Origin: Lytechinus variegatus
Lineage: Eukaryota; Echinodermata; Echinoidea; Temnopleuroida; Toxopneustidae
Length of the DNA stretch: 64,000 bases
Assembly (NCBI RefSeq): GCF_018143015.1
Contig: NC_054754.1
Span: forward strand, 21,762,875-21,826,874
Direction: 5' to 3'
The notes beneath the pieces are model-generated. The model searched no databases. It saw only the letters and a program-made list of their open reading frames with translations, and was not told the DNA's origin. The position numbers were made by a program, and so were the translations under genes. Of the stretch, positions 12,438 to 25,154 are shown in pieces (within the stretch, counting starts at the first letter, position 1; the number at the start of each line of letters is the position of its first letter).

Positions 12438-14857
12438 AGACTTCAAAATAATGAAAAGTTCCGCAAATCCCTGTCATTGGGACCTATGAAGTTGGTAACG
12501 TAACCAGTATGAAATATCACCGTGGACAACTTTTCATTCATTTTTGTGCATGTAGAACATATTTCTAATCAATTCAAATATAATCATTAAAAATCAAAGT
12601 AATAAATGAACCTACATAAGATGCAGCCATGTCCCCGAGTTGTTACTAAGTTGAATTGAAATTGTCTTGAAAATAAAATAAACATATTTCCTATTCTTAA
12701 AGTTATAAAAGCCTGGGTATAAATACTCACATCCTAATCTATCCCAATAACCGCACGTCAACATAACTAATTCGCCCATCTATTGCTTTTGATAATAAAT
12801 AATATGAATTATAGGCGAAAATATATCAAATCTTTAAAAATCATGTCTTGGCCATTTAACTTTTTTCTCAATCTGAAATTAAATTCTATTACTAAGATAT
12901 TACTGATATTACCCCCAACCCTGTACCCATAACACAATCGTTATCCTTAACCGGTAATAACTCTGATAGTGAACTCGTAACCTCCAAATAATCATTAATC
13001 TAGAATTCCTACCCAAACCAAAAGTAGATATCATTTTGGTTGAATTTCTATTTTTCTTTTACTTTTTCTTCTACTCTTCTTCGTTCTTCTTTTTCCTAGC
13101 TTACTCACTTTCCTTTCAATTTATTTCATTTTATCTGTTTAAAAAAATATGTAAAATCGCTTTCCCTTTTTTGTCATATGAAATGCCCCCGGTCGTTTTA
13201 TGATTTAATTTGTCATGATTTCTCCGTTTAATCACATAATAGTTCAGCGCAATACTTTCTGTTTTCGTAAACTTGAATGCTTATGTCTCATAAATTTGCC
13301 TTTACATTTCCTTATTTTCTACCATTTAAATATTTTCAAAAGGAATGTTGACCACCGAACTGTGGTATGGTAAACCCCTTTCTATCTTCTTCTTTTAATT
13401 TCTCTAATGAACAGTTTCAATGCACCTTATATGGTTTCTCATAACGCATCTCATCATATTTTAATCATAATCATTTGGAATACATAATAGTTTAGGTAAA
13501 TGGCATGTCGAAATCATGCCACATTTCCTCGTAAATGAGAAATAAATTAAAATGGGTTTTAGACTGTTTCAGTCTGTCTCCTCTTCAAATGTTATCTTCC
13601 CTTTCCCTTTTCTTCTTTTTCTTCTTCTTCTACTACTACTACAGCTACTACTACTATTATTACTACTTCTTCTCCTTCTCCTCCTTCTTCCATTCAATTT
13701 CCTTCTTTTTTTTGTTAATGCCTTGCTAACTCGCAATTGTCTATACATTTCCCTTATTGTTGACCCTTCCTTTTCAAATATTCATAGTTTGTTATTTTTT
13801 ACGTTTTGAAAACCCACAATACTTAGAGGTTCGGAAATCTTGAAAATAATTTGAAAAATAATTATATAGGCCTATAGTTTTCGCCAGTTGTCCCCTCTTC
13901 TCGTAAATAGATGTTTAAAAATATATTGTTAATATTTTTAATTTTTTTTTATAAATCACGTTTGTTTTTAAAAAGAAAAACAGTTACACTGAAGGTCAGG
14001 TTATCTGTTCTAAACAAACATGATGCATGTCAGCATAAAATGAATACAGTACGGTATTTAAATAAACATATTATCATCATCTATCACTAATGTCAAAATC
14101 AGACAGTTTTTAAAGCTATTTCTCAATCAACACAATCTAAACTGCTTTTTTGAACGTAGAGGGAGTATGTCAGTAGTCTAGATTTAGACGTGAAACCCTC
14201 CATTCACCAGGCAGCGTTGTAATGAATCCATGATTGAATCCGTGGATTTGGAAAGAGTAAGTGTACGGGTTTCCGAGTAAAATAACTGATAACGTCAATA
14301 TCTAGACTAATAACGCGGACGCCTCTTGGCCGCAGTCGGTTATCAAAAAAGCGCATAGGGGATTTGAAAAGGGGCTGAATTAAATTTGGACGATTTTTAT
14401 TCCTATAAAAATGTAACGGTAAACTTCAGGTTTTTAAATTTCATAAGGTTCAACGCCAGAAGTAATTATTCATACATTTAGATGGATTTGTAGTGAGACA
14501 TAAAAAAAGCTTTGACGTCGCCGGGATGAAATTTGGGGCGGAGTTATGCGGTAATGAAAGTCAACGAGTAGCGTGTGACATTTTGTGGACCTCATCATAC
14601 ACTTGCTAAACGGAAGCAACAAGACATTGATGTTTTTTGTCCGTTTTGTTACCTCTGGTTGTATGGAACTGGCATTGTTTTTCGCATTATCTAAAAAAAA
14701 ATCCAGGAGTTTACTTTTGGGGGCAATATTTTTGTTTGTTGCGAAATGTGTCCTACAGGGGAGGGGCAAATCCCTGTATACTGTTATATTTTCCATTTGA
14801 TTTATTAAATACCCCCTCCCCGGCTTTCCATCTTTCTATCAAACTTATACACTTACA
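12438..14857. other. Intergenic, pyrimidine-rich microsatellite inside
   Basis: No gene is supported. At about 13590-13700 there is a CTT/CTA-rich simple repeat that opens meaningless Leu/Phe/Tyr-rich frames. Elsewhere the sequence is AT-rich and unique to the eye. Confidence 0.4.
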
Positions 14858-15003
14858 GATAGTGGTTATAGGCACTGGCGTTCGGGTGGGGCGGGTTCGA
14901 TTCCCGGCAAAGATATTTTTGCGGCCTTACCAATAGTGTCATGGGGAACCTCAGTTGATTTAAGCTACGTCTACCATTGTTCTCGTCACTAATTTCTTTC
15001 ACA
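14858..15003 (+). mobile_element. tRNA-headed SINE, degraded copy
   Basis: Carries TAGTGGTTATAGGCAC (part of a tRNA A-box), GGTTCGATTCCCGG (B-box/T-arm) and the family tail AAGCTACGTCTACCATTGTT. The first bases of the head are missing. Full members lie at 15303-15852 and 23401-23690. Confidence 0.6.
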
Positions 15004-15302
15004 ATATATGCACATATATTTGTCAGTGTGTGTATGTTGTATAAGATTTCATTATTATCGCTATTATTAATGTTTATCATTATAATTAGTAGCAGTAGTA
15101 GTAGTAGCATTTTCAGATAATTATTATGAATTGTTAAGTGTAGAAATACATGACCACATCATTTTTTTTGGGGGTGGGGTGTTGGGGCTATTAGCCTTAG
15201 GCTATTGAATCTTCCGAGAAAATAAAAAAAAAAGAATATTGTGGGCTTACGATAACGTATGTTTAAGTATCGATATATAATTATATATATATATATATAT
15301 GT

Positions 15303-15555
15303 GTAAAGAAATGGATGAAGAGAACAATGGTAGGCGTAGCTTAAATCAAGGCTCCCCAGAGCTATCTACCCTTTGGAAAAATTGGTGATGCCGAAAAAAT
15401 GTCTCCGCCGGGAATCGAACCTGGGCCCCCAGATTTGAACGCCGGTGCCTTAACCACTAGACCACATAGACGGGTTAGTGATAAGGGCGAGCCTGATCCA
15501 ATTGACCGTCAGATAGACAGATTTTCGACACCATACCAATTATCATTTCCTTTGT
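15303..15555 (-). mobile_element. tRNA-headed SINE, left arm of palindrome
   Basis: Reverse-complement copy of the SINE at 15560-15852. The T-arm motif appears as GGAATCGAACC near 15410 and the A-box as TAACCACTAGACCA near 15452-15465. The element body continues through TGATCCAATTGACC to the palindrome centre. Confidence 0.7.
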
Positions 15556-15807
15556 CGGGTGAAATGATAATTGATATGGAGTCGAAAATCTGTCTATCTG
15601 ACGGTAAATTGGATCAGGCTCGCCCTTATCACTAACCCGTCTATGTGGTCTAGTGGTTAAGGCACCGGCGTTCAAAGCTGGGGGCCCAGGTTCGATTCCC
15701 GGCGGAGACATTTTTTCGGCATCACCAATTTTTCCAAAGGGTAGATAGCTCTAGGGAGCCTTGATTTAAGCTACGCCTACCATTGTTCTCTTCATCCATT
15801 TCTTTAC
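15303..15807. repeat. 505-bp near-perfect palindrome of two SINEs
   Basis: The arms of about 245 bp (15303-15549 and 15560-15807) are nearly identical inverted copies. The centre is about ten bases around CTTTGTCGGG. TA dinucleotide tracts flank both sides (15280-15301 and 15867-15903). The arms differ at a handful of positions, for example ACCGTC against ACGGTA near the centre. Confidence 0.85.
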
Positions 15808-15852
15808 ACAATATTTAAAATAAAAGAGTTGCCGATGCTGTTGTACATGTAT
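15560..15852 (+). mobile_element. tRNA-headed SINE, right arm plus tail
   Basis: A-box TGGTCTAGTGGTTA at 15646-15659 and B-box GGTTCGATTCC at 15689-15699 are spaced as in a tRNA, but the cloverleaf is not a functional gene because the body continues on both sides. The tail reads CTACGCCTACCATTGTTCTC and then GAGTTGCCGATGCTGTTGTA. Confidence 0.75.
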
Positions 15853-15864
15853 AGCTTCACACAC

Positions 15865-15909
<45 letters not shown>

Positions 15910-15949
15910 TTTAAATCCTTGATGATATTATGTCTCTCGAGGTTACCCC

Positions 15950-17455
15950 AGACGCGTTAGATCCGGAGGGGAGGGGGCGCTCCCCAGGAGAAATATCCTA
16001 TACATTTTTTGATAAATCATTTGGAAGCACTGTAAACGATAAAACCATTAAACTTGGCATAAAGTACTTTTAAACATACCAAATAGTCCATTATTCGGCG
16101 CCCTTCGCGGGACGCGCCTCTGAAAATACTAATGAAAGGATTAGTCATCATAGAATGAAATGACCTTGCGGTGTAGGTTGCACAAATTTAGTCTAGGCGT
16201 ATAGGGATACATTGAACCCCCAAATAGCGTGCGCTTTAAGTTACAATTCGCTGATCAATGACTTAAGACCAGTGACCTTATGGTATCATGAGGAGCTAAT
16301 ACAAGAGTAATGTATGTCAATACCTTATAACATTAAAACCATTTATTAGAATTACCATTAATGTACATGGTTAAGGAAATCGCTGATCCTTCTTCTTCTA
16401 CTACTACTACTACTACTACTTCTTCTTCTATACTTTTTCTTTTACTAAGACTACTCATGACAATCATTAAAACAGTAACAATGAAATAAATGGTAGTAAT
16501 AATGAGAACACTAAATGTAATGGTAGTAGTTATAATGATCTTATGGTGAAATAAGAAGAAGCGGAAGGAGAATAAGAAGAATGATGAGGAGAAGAAGAAA
16601 AAGGAGGAGAATGTTTGAAGAAAAGACGAAGAAGAAGATGATGGTCGTGATACTAATCATCAAATTAATGATAATAAGAATTATAAAGTTGTAAGAATTT
16701 ATTTCATAATCACAACAACATTACATTCAAGAGATTGCGTTGTATTAGGCATGATTAATATAAATATGGAATAGTACGCAAATATTGTCTTTACAAAGTC
16801 TACAAGCATTACCATCATTTTCCATATGGTTTAATTGAGTTAAGCATGTGTAGCACACAATCCAATTTCTTAATCATGTAATGGAAGGTATGACTTCCAC
16901 TGATATACTTAATCGTTTTTTTTTTTTGGGGGGGGCAAACAAACCCCTCAAATATAAAATGATTAAAAGACAATACGCCTCTGATATAGAAACCTGTCCA
17001 GGAGAGAAAAACACCAGAGTGACATTTGGACATAAGGACATGTATGAAAATTAACCCTTGATTTTTTTTTTTTTTTTGCTGTTCTCAGAAGACGTTTGCC
17101 TCTCCTGACCGTTTTCCAGGTATATTCCACTGCTACAGTGTGTAATAATCTTTCCACATTTTATTGTATGAACATCTGACTCTAAAGAAAAATGATGTTA
17201 TAACAATATCGTGTAAGTACATTTGTATACATATACCCGATGTTGATAACTGGTACAAATGAAAATTGTCTAACGATTTATATCATTAAAACACCGGACC
17301 AAAAGAAAATTTGTATTCATATTTCATCTTGTTATTCGAAATTCAAAAGAAATCTCATAGAAATGCTCAACAATATTTAAACAAACTAATACTGTAAGAA
17401 ATTTAGACGTTGAAAATCTCATGACAGTGCAGCAAGATACGGCGTATCGGGCAAA
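15950..17455. other. Intergenic with trinucleotide-rich patches
   Basis: CTA/CTT repeats lie at 16391-16435 and GAAGAA-rich sequence at 16555-16645. A T-run followed by a G-run lies at 16918-16936. No gene or RNA is supported. Confidence 0.4.
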
Positions 17456-17457
17456 AT

Positions 17458-17690
17458 TTATATTAAAATCAGTTGTGAGCGAGCAAAAATTTTGATATTT
17501 CTATTACAAAAATCAAATTTTATGATTGATTTTGAAATAAAAGTCAGAAAAATAAAACCACAAGTCACCCTTCTTTCTTCCCCTTTCCTTTCCTTCCCTT
17601 TCTCTTTCATTTTCTTGGTCGTGAAAATTTTGGTGGTTTGGGGGCAAGCGCCCAAGCCCCCATCTGTGCGCCACTGTCTCATGTTAATTA
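17458..17690 (-). mobile_element. CAGTGGCG-type G-run element with purine-rich core
   Basis: On the minus strand it begins GACAGTGGCGCACAGATGGG, passes into GGGCGCTTGCCCCC and then a GGAAA/GGGAA-rich core, and ends near GCTCGCTCACAAC. Copies with the same order of parts lie at 48170-48545 (plus strand) and 61650-61868 (minus strand). Confidence 0.5.
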
Positions 17691-17716
17691 ATATATAGTT
17701 GTGACGAACTCAGGTT

Positions 17717-17884
17717 TACCTCGGTCACAGTGGCTCTACGGCGGCCGTAAAACGGCGAGTCGAAAGCAGCAGTTTTATTTTTTTTGTACCAGCTACATAA
17801 TGATAGGTGGTTTGATTAAAAATGAATAAAACAACTGTTTTCGACTCACCGTACGGCCACCGTAGAGCAAATCTGACCGAGGTA
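17717..17884. mobile_element. 168-bp foldback MITE with TACCTCGGTC ends
   Basis: TACCTCGGTCACAGTGGCTC at the left is inverted at the right as TACCTCGGTCAGATTTGCTC. Pairing continues through CTACGG, GGCCGTA and GAGTCGAAA for about 60 bp, leaving a loop of about 50 bp. No coding sequence. Confidence 0.7.
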
Positions 17885-17952
17885 TAGGTGGCTTATCACA
17901 AGATTACCAAGACTGACAATACATCTCGCATTAAAAAAATCGTTTTCAAAAC

Positions 17953-18499
17953 GGGGGGGGGGGGCACTTCCATTGACGAGCGGATACCATGCGCGACCAT
18001 GGGGTCTCGAAAAGCACCCTAAACACGTAATTTCCATATTCTGAAAATGCACCCCTTTACAAGTATTGGCGTGTGACACCCTACCCTTAACAAGTAATGG
18101 AAACAAAACGATACTCTTGGCAAATATTCCCTAAAATGAACCCCTAAACAAGTACAGGATTGTTTGATTGTTACGATTCCTTCGGTCGTCGGCTTTATCT
18201 CATTTGGTTTAGTACGACCCCGCCTTCTACACCTCGAGCAAATCGGACTCTAAACACGAAGTGTTGGGGCAAAAAGGACATCCTTTATAAAACATTTTAA
18301 TTTTGTTTTATCAACCCCGCATAACTGACCCTAAACACGTAAATTCCCTAGCGAAATAAATACCCTTTTTTCATTATTTTTGTGTTTTTGATACCCTTAT
18401 CACGTTACGTACGTAACGTGCCCTATCGTGAAAAAGACATCCTTTTTACGTTTTTTTTTGGTCGCGCATGGTATCCACTCGTCAATGTAAGTGCCCCCC
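17953..18499. mobile_element. 547-bp TIR element, GACGAGYGGATACCATGCGCG ends
   Basis: A G-run and GCACTTCCATTGACGAG at the left pair with CTCGTCAATGTAAGTGCCCC at the right. The inversion continues through GGATACCATGCGCGACCA for about 40 bp. The interior repeats CTAAACACG- and AACAAGTA-like phrases and has no transposase. Confidence 0.72.
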
Positions 18500-18574
18500 G
18501 GATTCAAAAGTCATAATTTTTTTCCCAAAAGAGTTGTAGGCTTAGGCCTAAATTATGCTTTTGGAATAAATGAT

Positions 18575-19105
18575 TTAAAGGTTAAGTCCATCCTAGAAAA
18601 ACGTTGCTTTGAATGAATAAATAAAAAATAAACCAAGCATAACGCTGAAAACTTCATCAAAACCAGGTGTAAAATAGGAAAGTTACGACATTTTACAGTT
18701 TTCTTTGTTTATAAAAACCCACATGCACAACTCAGTGATATTGCACAATATTCCTCTCACTTTTTTTAGATGTGTGAATTATGAAAATCCAATATTTCAA
18801 TTTCACAGATTTGACATTAAGGACCAACTTGACTGAACCACAAAATAATAAAATAATGCTAATTCCACCTGTCCCTGTAGGTATAAAACCATGTTTCACG
18901 CGATAAGGAGGGGAAAATTGAAATATTACATATTTCATATAATAAAATACAAAATAAATAGTGGGTGGTTGATGTCATCAGTCCCCTCATTTACTTACCG
19001 ACCAGAATGTGAATATAACTGTTTTGTGAAATTAAGTGTTACTTTGATATATCATAACTTTTTTATCTTACATCCTATTTTGATGATGTTTTGTAGTTTT
19101 ATGCT
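18575..19105 (+). mobile_element. MITE family A, diverged copy
   Basis: Begins TTTAAAGGTTAAGTCCATCC and follows the family order (CTTCATCAAAACC, AAAATAGGAAAGTTACG, GGTTGATGTCATCAG), but the right terminus has decayed near TATGCTTAAATAAATCC. The two halves still carry inverted ATTTCATA-type and TGATGTCATC motifs. Confidence 0.62.
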
Positions 19106-20215
19106 TAAATAAATCCAGTGAATATTAAATTTAGTTTTAAATCTTGTAGATTTAAACATAAATCTAAAAGGTTTGAATCTAATTTTTTTGAGATATGAAA
19201 GTTTATCCTAAAAATTCGAAATAAATCCAACATTCGGCTGGTCACAATTCACATCCGATCTGGATTTATTTTAAGTCCTTGATTGATTTGTGGAGTGTTT
19301 ATTAATAACTTGACCCATTTTTTCAGGGTTAATACTTCACATTATCTAATTATTTTTGACGTGAATACAATCTTTGTATTGAAATCATATATATCGTAGT
19401 ATCGTAACTCTATGGAAATCCATCAGTGTAAAAAACAAATTCTACAGGAAATTTGCAAAATGTCCTTTGTAAACAAAGGAGAACACACCAAATTGTCACG
19501 AAATCAATGAATTCATGTATATACATGTACATTCATATCCAGAAAATCTTTTGAACAAACATGTATTTTTTGACTTTGCGGGCTTTCCATAGTTGCGATT
19601 GATCGGATCAATTGCAACTCTTTGTAAGATGGGCCCCAGATCTGTACATGTCGGAAAATATGTAATCTACTCGCGTGCTTGATCTAAATTGATCAAAACC
19701 GTTATTTCATGTGCCATTCCAATAGCAAGTGGTGTTTTCCGATAAATTTCACCCCCCAAAATCGAGATAAAGAATTACAATGAAACAATTTAATTGTATA
19801 TGACTTATACATAAGTCTACGCGTAATTTCAGATCATGTAAACCTATAGGTACAGGCTTGCTAGGTGACTATTTTAAGAAACTTAAGAAATAAATTCAGC
19901 ATAAATTGTGCTTTGTGTTTTCACTAACATTGCTGTTGCCTAATTGAAACGGACCCTCAAAATATGATGAAAATAAATCATATGGAATCACATATACAGG
20001 TAAATCTAGAAAACAAGCGTACAAAATGTTTCATATCTGAACGTGCTTTGTTTAACTTTGAGATTTTTTTATCTCTTCTGACAAAGAAATAATGAAATCA
20101 AAAGAGTATCGTATAGTTCATAATCCCCTCTCAAAAAGGAGAAAAGTAATGTTTAACTGACATGATGTACTCGACCCCCATGTCTGATCATGGACCTATT
20201 ACATGGTCTGATCCA
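19106..20215. other. Intergenic, nothing recognisable
   Basis: Unique-looking AT-rich DNA. No exon with credible splice sites, RNA gene or repeat boundary was found by eye. Confidence 0.4.
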
Positions 20216-20481
20216 CTAGCGTACCTATGGGGGGGGGGCAGGAGGGCAGACTGCCCCCTTACAAAGTCGAAGACTTTTGTTTTGTTTTTTGCTTGTCCAA
20301 TTTTTTTTCTGGCGCAAAATGTCGTTTATATCCTGTTCAGGACCTATTTTTTGCTCGTCAATTTTTTGGGGGTACAAAACCCTTTGTTTGTGGTTGAAGA
20401 CCATTTTTTTTCTTGACAATTTTTTGGGCAACGATTTTGCCCCCCCCCCCCCACTGTGGAAGATCCTAGGTACGCTACTGG
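20216..20481. mobile_element. 266-bp element with TAGCGTACCTA inverted ends
   Basis: Starts CACTAGCGTACCTATGGGGG and ends with GATCCTAGGTACGCTACTGG, inverted copies. A G-run and a C-run lie just inside the ends. The interior repeats GACAATTTTTTGGG-like phrases three times. It matches the general plan of the window's other G/C-run elements. Confidence 0.65.
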
Positions 20482-20489
20482 TATGATCG

Positions 20490-21714
20490 GTACCCCCAAC
20501 TTAATTGGTAATCCTTGGACAGATGCATTTGTTCCGGTGTTCGACACTCCACCTCAGTATTCGTCCTATCAGTCAAATAAGAACTGTTGTTCACATCCTT
20601 TCCATAGAGTATCTTTTGTTGTTTCTGGTATGGTTGAAATGTCGATGACAGCTCAATCTTTTAAGACCTTCAGATCTAGGGGTGTAAAGATAAAATAATA
20701 AGAAGTAAAATTATAGACCGACTACAAGGATTAGATAATAAATCGGATGAGTAATTAAGCTAGTTTCTTTGTATACTTACAATTTCGGAGTTCGTTTCGC
20801 ATGGATTATTTTCTTCATCCAAAGTAATGGTTGTCCAAATTATACATTTTTACCTAACTTTGCAAATTATTATGACCCGATTTCACTATTATTAATAATG
20901 TCGACAATTTTTTAATGTCAAAAATATTCAAAGAAGAATAGAAAAGTGGTTACATAATCTATTGGGCAAATGCGATACCGTTATGTGTAGGTAGGGCGAA
21001 TGAATTTACTTACATCGGATAGATAAAGCAAACCTAACCAAGCCAGAAGACAATAGTGGAATAACGAATCATTTCATGAGGAATGGGGCACTTGACACGC
21101 ATGCATAATGTGTTTGTGTGTACTTTAATAAATGTTATTTTAAAAGTAATGATAATAATTTTTTTTGTATCAGATCGACGCGTCTAAGCGCATTATATCA
21201 TTACCCCGGTCATCGGGTCCTGATGGCTTACCCGAACACAATGTATACAGTTGATCCATTCCCTGAGGAGCATTCCAACAGTTTTCAGACACAATTGTTT
21301 AGGAAATACATAGACTTTCACATCTGTGAGGTACCAATTTAGCACCCGCGTGGGATGTAGAATGGAAAAGTATACGCCTCGCCAAAGAACGCTACATGCA
21401 TGCAGCACTGCATTAGAATATTTTCAGGCTGGGGTAGCAGTGTTCCTTTATTCTTATATTTTTTTACATAAAGAATGATACAAATGGTATCTTAAAGTTC
21501 AAATACAGGCTGGAAGAGGTTAATGGTCGCTGGTCGATATCTCCTGAAATATTTAGCTTATTGGTCTACATATCGATTTCTTGTCACTATAATAGGTGGA
21601 GTCAGAGATTGCCCTCTCCTGCACGCCGCTGTGTTTTTTATTGATAATTCGAGGGGAAATGCTCCCACGGGCCCACCTCCATCAAAATTGCCTGAGTTTA
21701 ATTACTGATATGAC
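20490..21714. other. Intergenic, nothing recognisable
   Basis: Several short open frames exist (for example 20456-20698 and 21118-21342), but none shows a domain, a splice context or a second copy in the window. Confidence 0.35.
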
Positions 21715-22125
21715 ACTTCGAATTTGTGCAATTTTACTAAAAACAGTTGTATGCATGTCCCTATGAATATGCAATGATGGAAATGATGATGCTATATCGC
21801 CACCTTAGAAAAATATGAAATTACCTTTACTTAGATTTCGTCCTCCGGGTCTACGTGCAATAAAAAAATGATTGTTTACTGATTTAGTGCGAAAGATAAT
21901 TATTGCTACAACCTGTTTTGTAACAAGTGAGACGCGTTTTACAAATAATGAATGAAACTATACGAAATAGATTATGATTTCATGTAATGAAATCATGCAA
22001 GAAAAGATGGAGACAACAAAATGTATTTCTATGACGACTTCCATATTGTGAATTCCATAATGAAATAACTTTATTATTTTTTCATTAGATTTCAATGAAA
22101 TTTTTACTTGAGTTTTGCTCGTTTA
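21715..22125. mobile_element. Probable diverged copy of MITE family B
   Basis: The order of blocks follows family B: GATGATG, ACTGATTTAGTGC, ATTATTGCTACAACC, GGAGACA and ATTTCAATGAAATTTTTACT before TTTTGCTC. Terminal TTAAAGGG signals are not visible, so the call is tentative. Confidence 0.4.
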
Positions 22126-22258
22126 TTATTATTATGATTGTTATCATTATTATTCATTTTGCTCTCCCCTAATTTTCTCTTCCATAATGGCAGGATAGAT
22201 CCGCATCCTGGCCAGATTTACGCCAATAGCATCAAGAGTGGAAGCTAAAATGAGAACA

Positions 22259-22770
<512 letters not shown>

Positions 22771-22839
22771 AAATATATATATATATATATACATACATAT
22801 ATGCATAATATATATATTTTATATATATATATTTCTATA

Positions 22840-23190
22840 TACACAGCAAAAACTGTGGTGTTAACCGGTGTACGTAGAGGACCACACCAGGGGGGCGTTT
22901 CATGAAAAGACTTGTCGGACGTTTTATCCGACAGTTACCATAGTAACAATACCTCTCAGCCAATCAACATCAGAGAAAGACGTGAGATCTGACAACTTGT
23001 CGGATGAAAATATTGAGGAAACACTCCCCAGTTGTTTTACACCGATATGTGTTATTACAACACCTATGGTTGTTACATTTACACTCTTCGGTGTTATGGT
23101 CAATCTCTAGGGCGTAGTTTTAACACCTCAGGATGTGGTCCTCTATTAACACCAACTGGTGTCAATTTTAACACCACAGTTATTACAGTG

Positions 23191-23192
<2 letters not shown>
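22840..23192. mobile_element. TIR element with CTGTGGTGTTAA ends
   Basis: The left end TACACAGCAAAAACTGTGGT and the reverse complement of the right end, TACACTGTAATAACTGTGGT, agree and continue through GTTAA and AGAGGACCACA. The interior holds repeated ACACC/GGTGT words and a nested foldback MITE (22890-23029). It is bordered by TA-rich DNA on both sides. Confidence 0.65.
22890..23029 (+). mobile_element. Foldback MITE family C, nested
   Basis: Begins GGGGGGCGTTTCATGAAAAG and ends GAGGAAACACTCCCC. GACTTGTCGGAC and GACAACTTGTCGGATG form inverted parts, with ACCATAGTAACAATACCTCT and CAGCCAATCAACATCAGAGA between. A second copy lies on the minus strand at 52437-52584. Confidence 0.7.
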
Positions 23193-23253
<61 letters not shown>

Positions 23254-23400
23254 AAATAAAAAATATATGTATGTATGTATATATATATACATATATATAT
23301 ATATATGTGTGTATATATATGTTTCTCCCTTACAAATATCTAAGCAATACCTTTGATCAAGCTAGGGCATTGCGGCTTAATCGTTAGTGTTCTAAACCCA

Positions 23401-23690
23401 CTTACACCCGACAAAGGAAATTAATATAGATCAGTCAAATCGGTGTTAGTGGCTAGGGCATCAACTAACCCGCCTCTGTGGTCTAGTGGTTAAGGCACCG
23501 GCGTTCTAAGCTGGGGCCGGTCCGGGTTCTATTCCCGGCAGAGACATTTTTCGGTATAGCCATGTTTTTTTCCTAAGGGCGGGTAGCTCTCGGGAACCTT
23601 GATTAAAAGTTAAACTACGCCTACCATTGTTCTCTTCATTCAATTCTTTCACATATATAAATACAAGAGTTACCAAAGCTGTTGTACATG
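23401..23690 (+). mobile_element. tRNA-headed SINE, full copy
   Basis: The 5' part CACCCGACAAAGGAAATTAA matches the centre of the 15.3-kb palindrome. A-box TGGTCTAGTGGTTA lies at 23479-23492 and B-box GGGTTCTATTCC at 23524-23535. The tail CTACGCCTACCATTGTTCTC continues to GAGTTACCAAAGCTGTTGTA. The B-box C-to-T change argues against current Pol III activity. Confidence 0.75.
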
Positions 23691-23692
23691 TT

Positions 23693-24160
23693 TGTTTTTT
23701 TTAGTTGTTGAAAGGGGGAAGGAGTACATTAATTTTCAATGTAGACGGGCGGGAATGTGCTTGCTTATACACCAACCTCCCTTTAATTCTGCATTAGTGG
23801 ATTAAAAAATTAAACTTGCTTTTCATATTTCAAAATGTAAAGTTAGGAAAAACTATGCAAGCACATTGAGTGAATTTTGATTGATGTAGAAAAATATAAA
23901 TTTTAATGTCTTACCGACTCCCATTGTTCCTGGGATGGCCTCTCTTTGCAACTGCATTCGACGTAATAAGTCTGACATTCTTTATTCAGCTCGGCTTGGT
24001 AATAGTGACTTCACATGTCTTTCATGTCTTTACTGTGATAAAGTTGAATTTCGCTGTTCAAATAAAAAATATGTTATCAGATATATATATATACATACAT
24101 ATACATATATATATAAATATATATATATATATTCATATATTTATTTATATATACATGTAT
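23693..24160 (+). mobile_element. Unnamed retro-like repeat, copy 2, in SINE tail
   Basis: Second copy of 22259-22645, followed by imperfect TA sequence. It is flanked by near-identical 35-bp sequences (about 23655-23690 and 24161-24196), both reading AAATACAAGAGTT then CCAAAGCTGTTGTACATGT. This looks like a long target duplication made when the element entered the SINE tail. Confidence 0.6.
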
Positions 24161-24199
24161 TTAAATACAAGAGTTGCCAAAGCTGTTGTACATGTTAGG

Positions 24200-25154
24200 G
24201 CAGCATCATACTACTCTTGGTAGTTTTCACCCAAAACACTTGTTATTGAAAGCTTTAACCAATTCTTGTGTGCACAGTGAGTTGCCCAATATTTTTAAGA
24301 GTGTATCATTAGGGGGGGGGGGGGCGGGTCCATGCCAAATATTGGGAGGCAACTAGGGCAGCATGCAAGATTATTCGGGGATTGGATATGTAGGCCTAAT
24401 ATATTTTTTAAAGAATCGAAATATCGGGAATACTAAGTAATCGAGATAATCACGAGGAAATTACCGTATTGTATTTTCTTGAATAGTGCATTTTTTAATG
24501 TTTAGTTAAAAGGCATAGATTTGCACTTTTCTTAAGAATTAATAGCCCCTATTCGCCTACTAACGTTTAATGCAGCCATGGAGATGCCAACATAATTTTC
24601 GTAAATTAGGTCTAATCCCTCATGCATACCCTTTTGAATACAGTATACAGAAAGACACGAAGGGACGGATCCAGTATGGGGAATGTTATTTTCTTTTAAT
24701 TGGCTGCTACCAGAGCTAAACCGAGGTTGGGGACGGTGCAGTTGTAATGATTGAAGTTACAATCAAGATGAGAATTTCTATAGGCCTACATTGAAAGCGC
24801 GAATTATTTCTACGTAGCTGCAAATGAACATTACCCTTTTAATAATTCATGAGCTGAATTCGTTTGATTTTATATGCCTAAAAAGGGTCACTTTGGAGAG
24901 TATAGGGAGCTAGAGCATACTTCTAAATAAGAATACGAGAGCTGAAATTGTTAGTATATTAGCTAACCTGAAAAGGGACACGACAGAATGTGAGCACGAA
25001 ACCGGAGCAGATTTTATTTTTTAAAGACCTACCGGTCATGCCGGTATACCTAAAAAGAAAGGATATCTTAAAACACATTTTTTTTAAAATCGCTATTCGA
25101 GCTGGAAACTTTGGGCATATTGACTTGAAAATTTGTTATTCTAAGAACTTTATC
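24200..25154. other. Intergenic, nothing recognisable
   Basis: Contains a G-run at 24311-24326. No gene, RNA or repeat boundary is supported. Confidence 0.4.

Noticed and set aside
15303-15852. Functional tRNA genes
   Set aside because: A- and B-boxes are present, but the sequence belongs to a repeated SINE body with extra 5' and 3' parts, seen also at 23401-23690.
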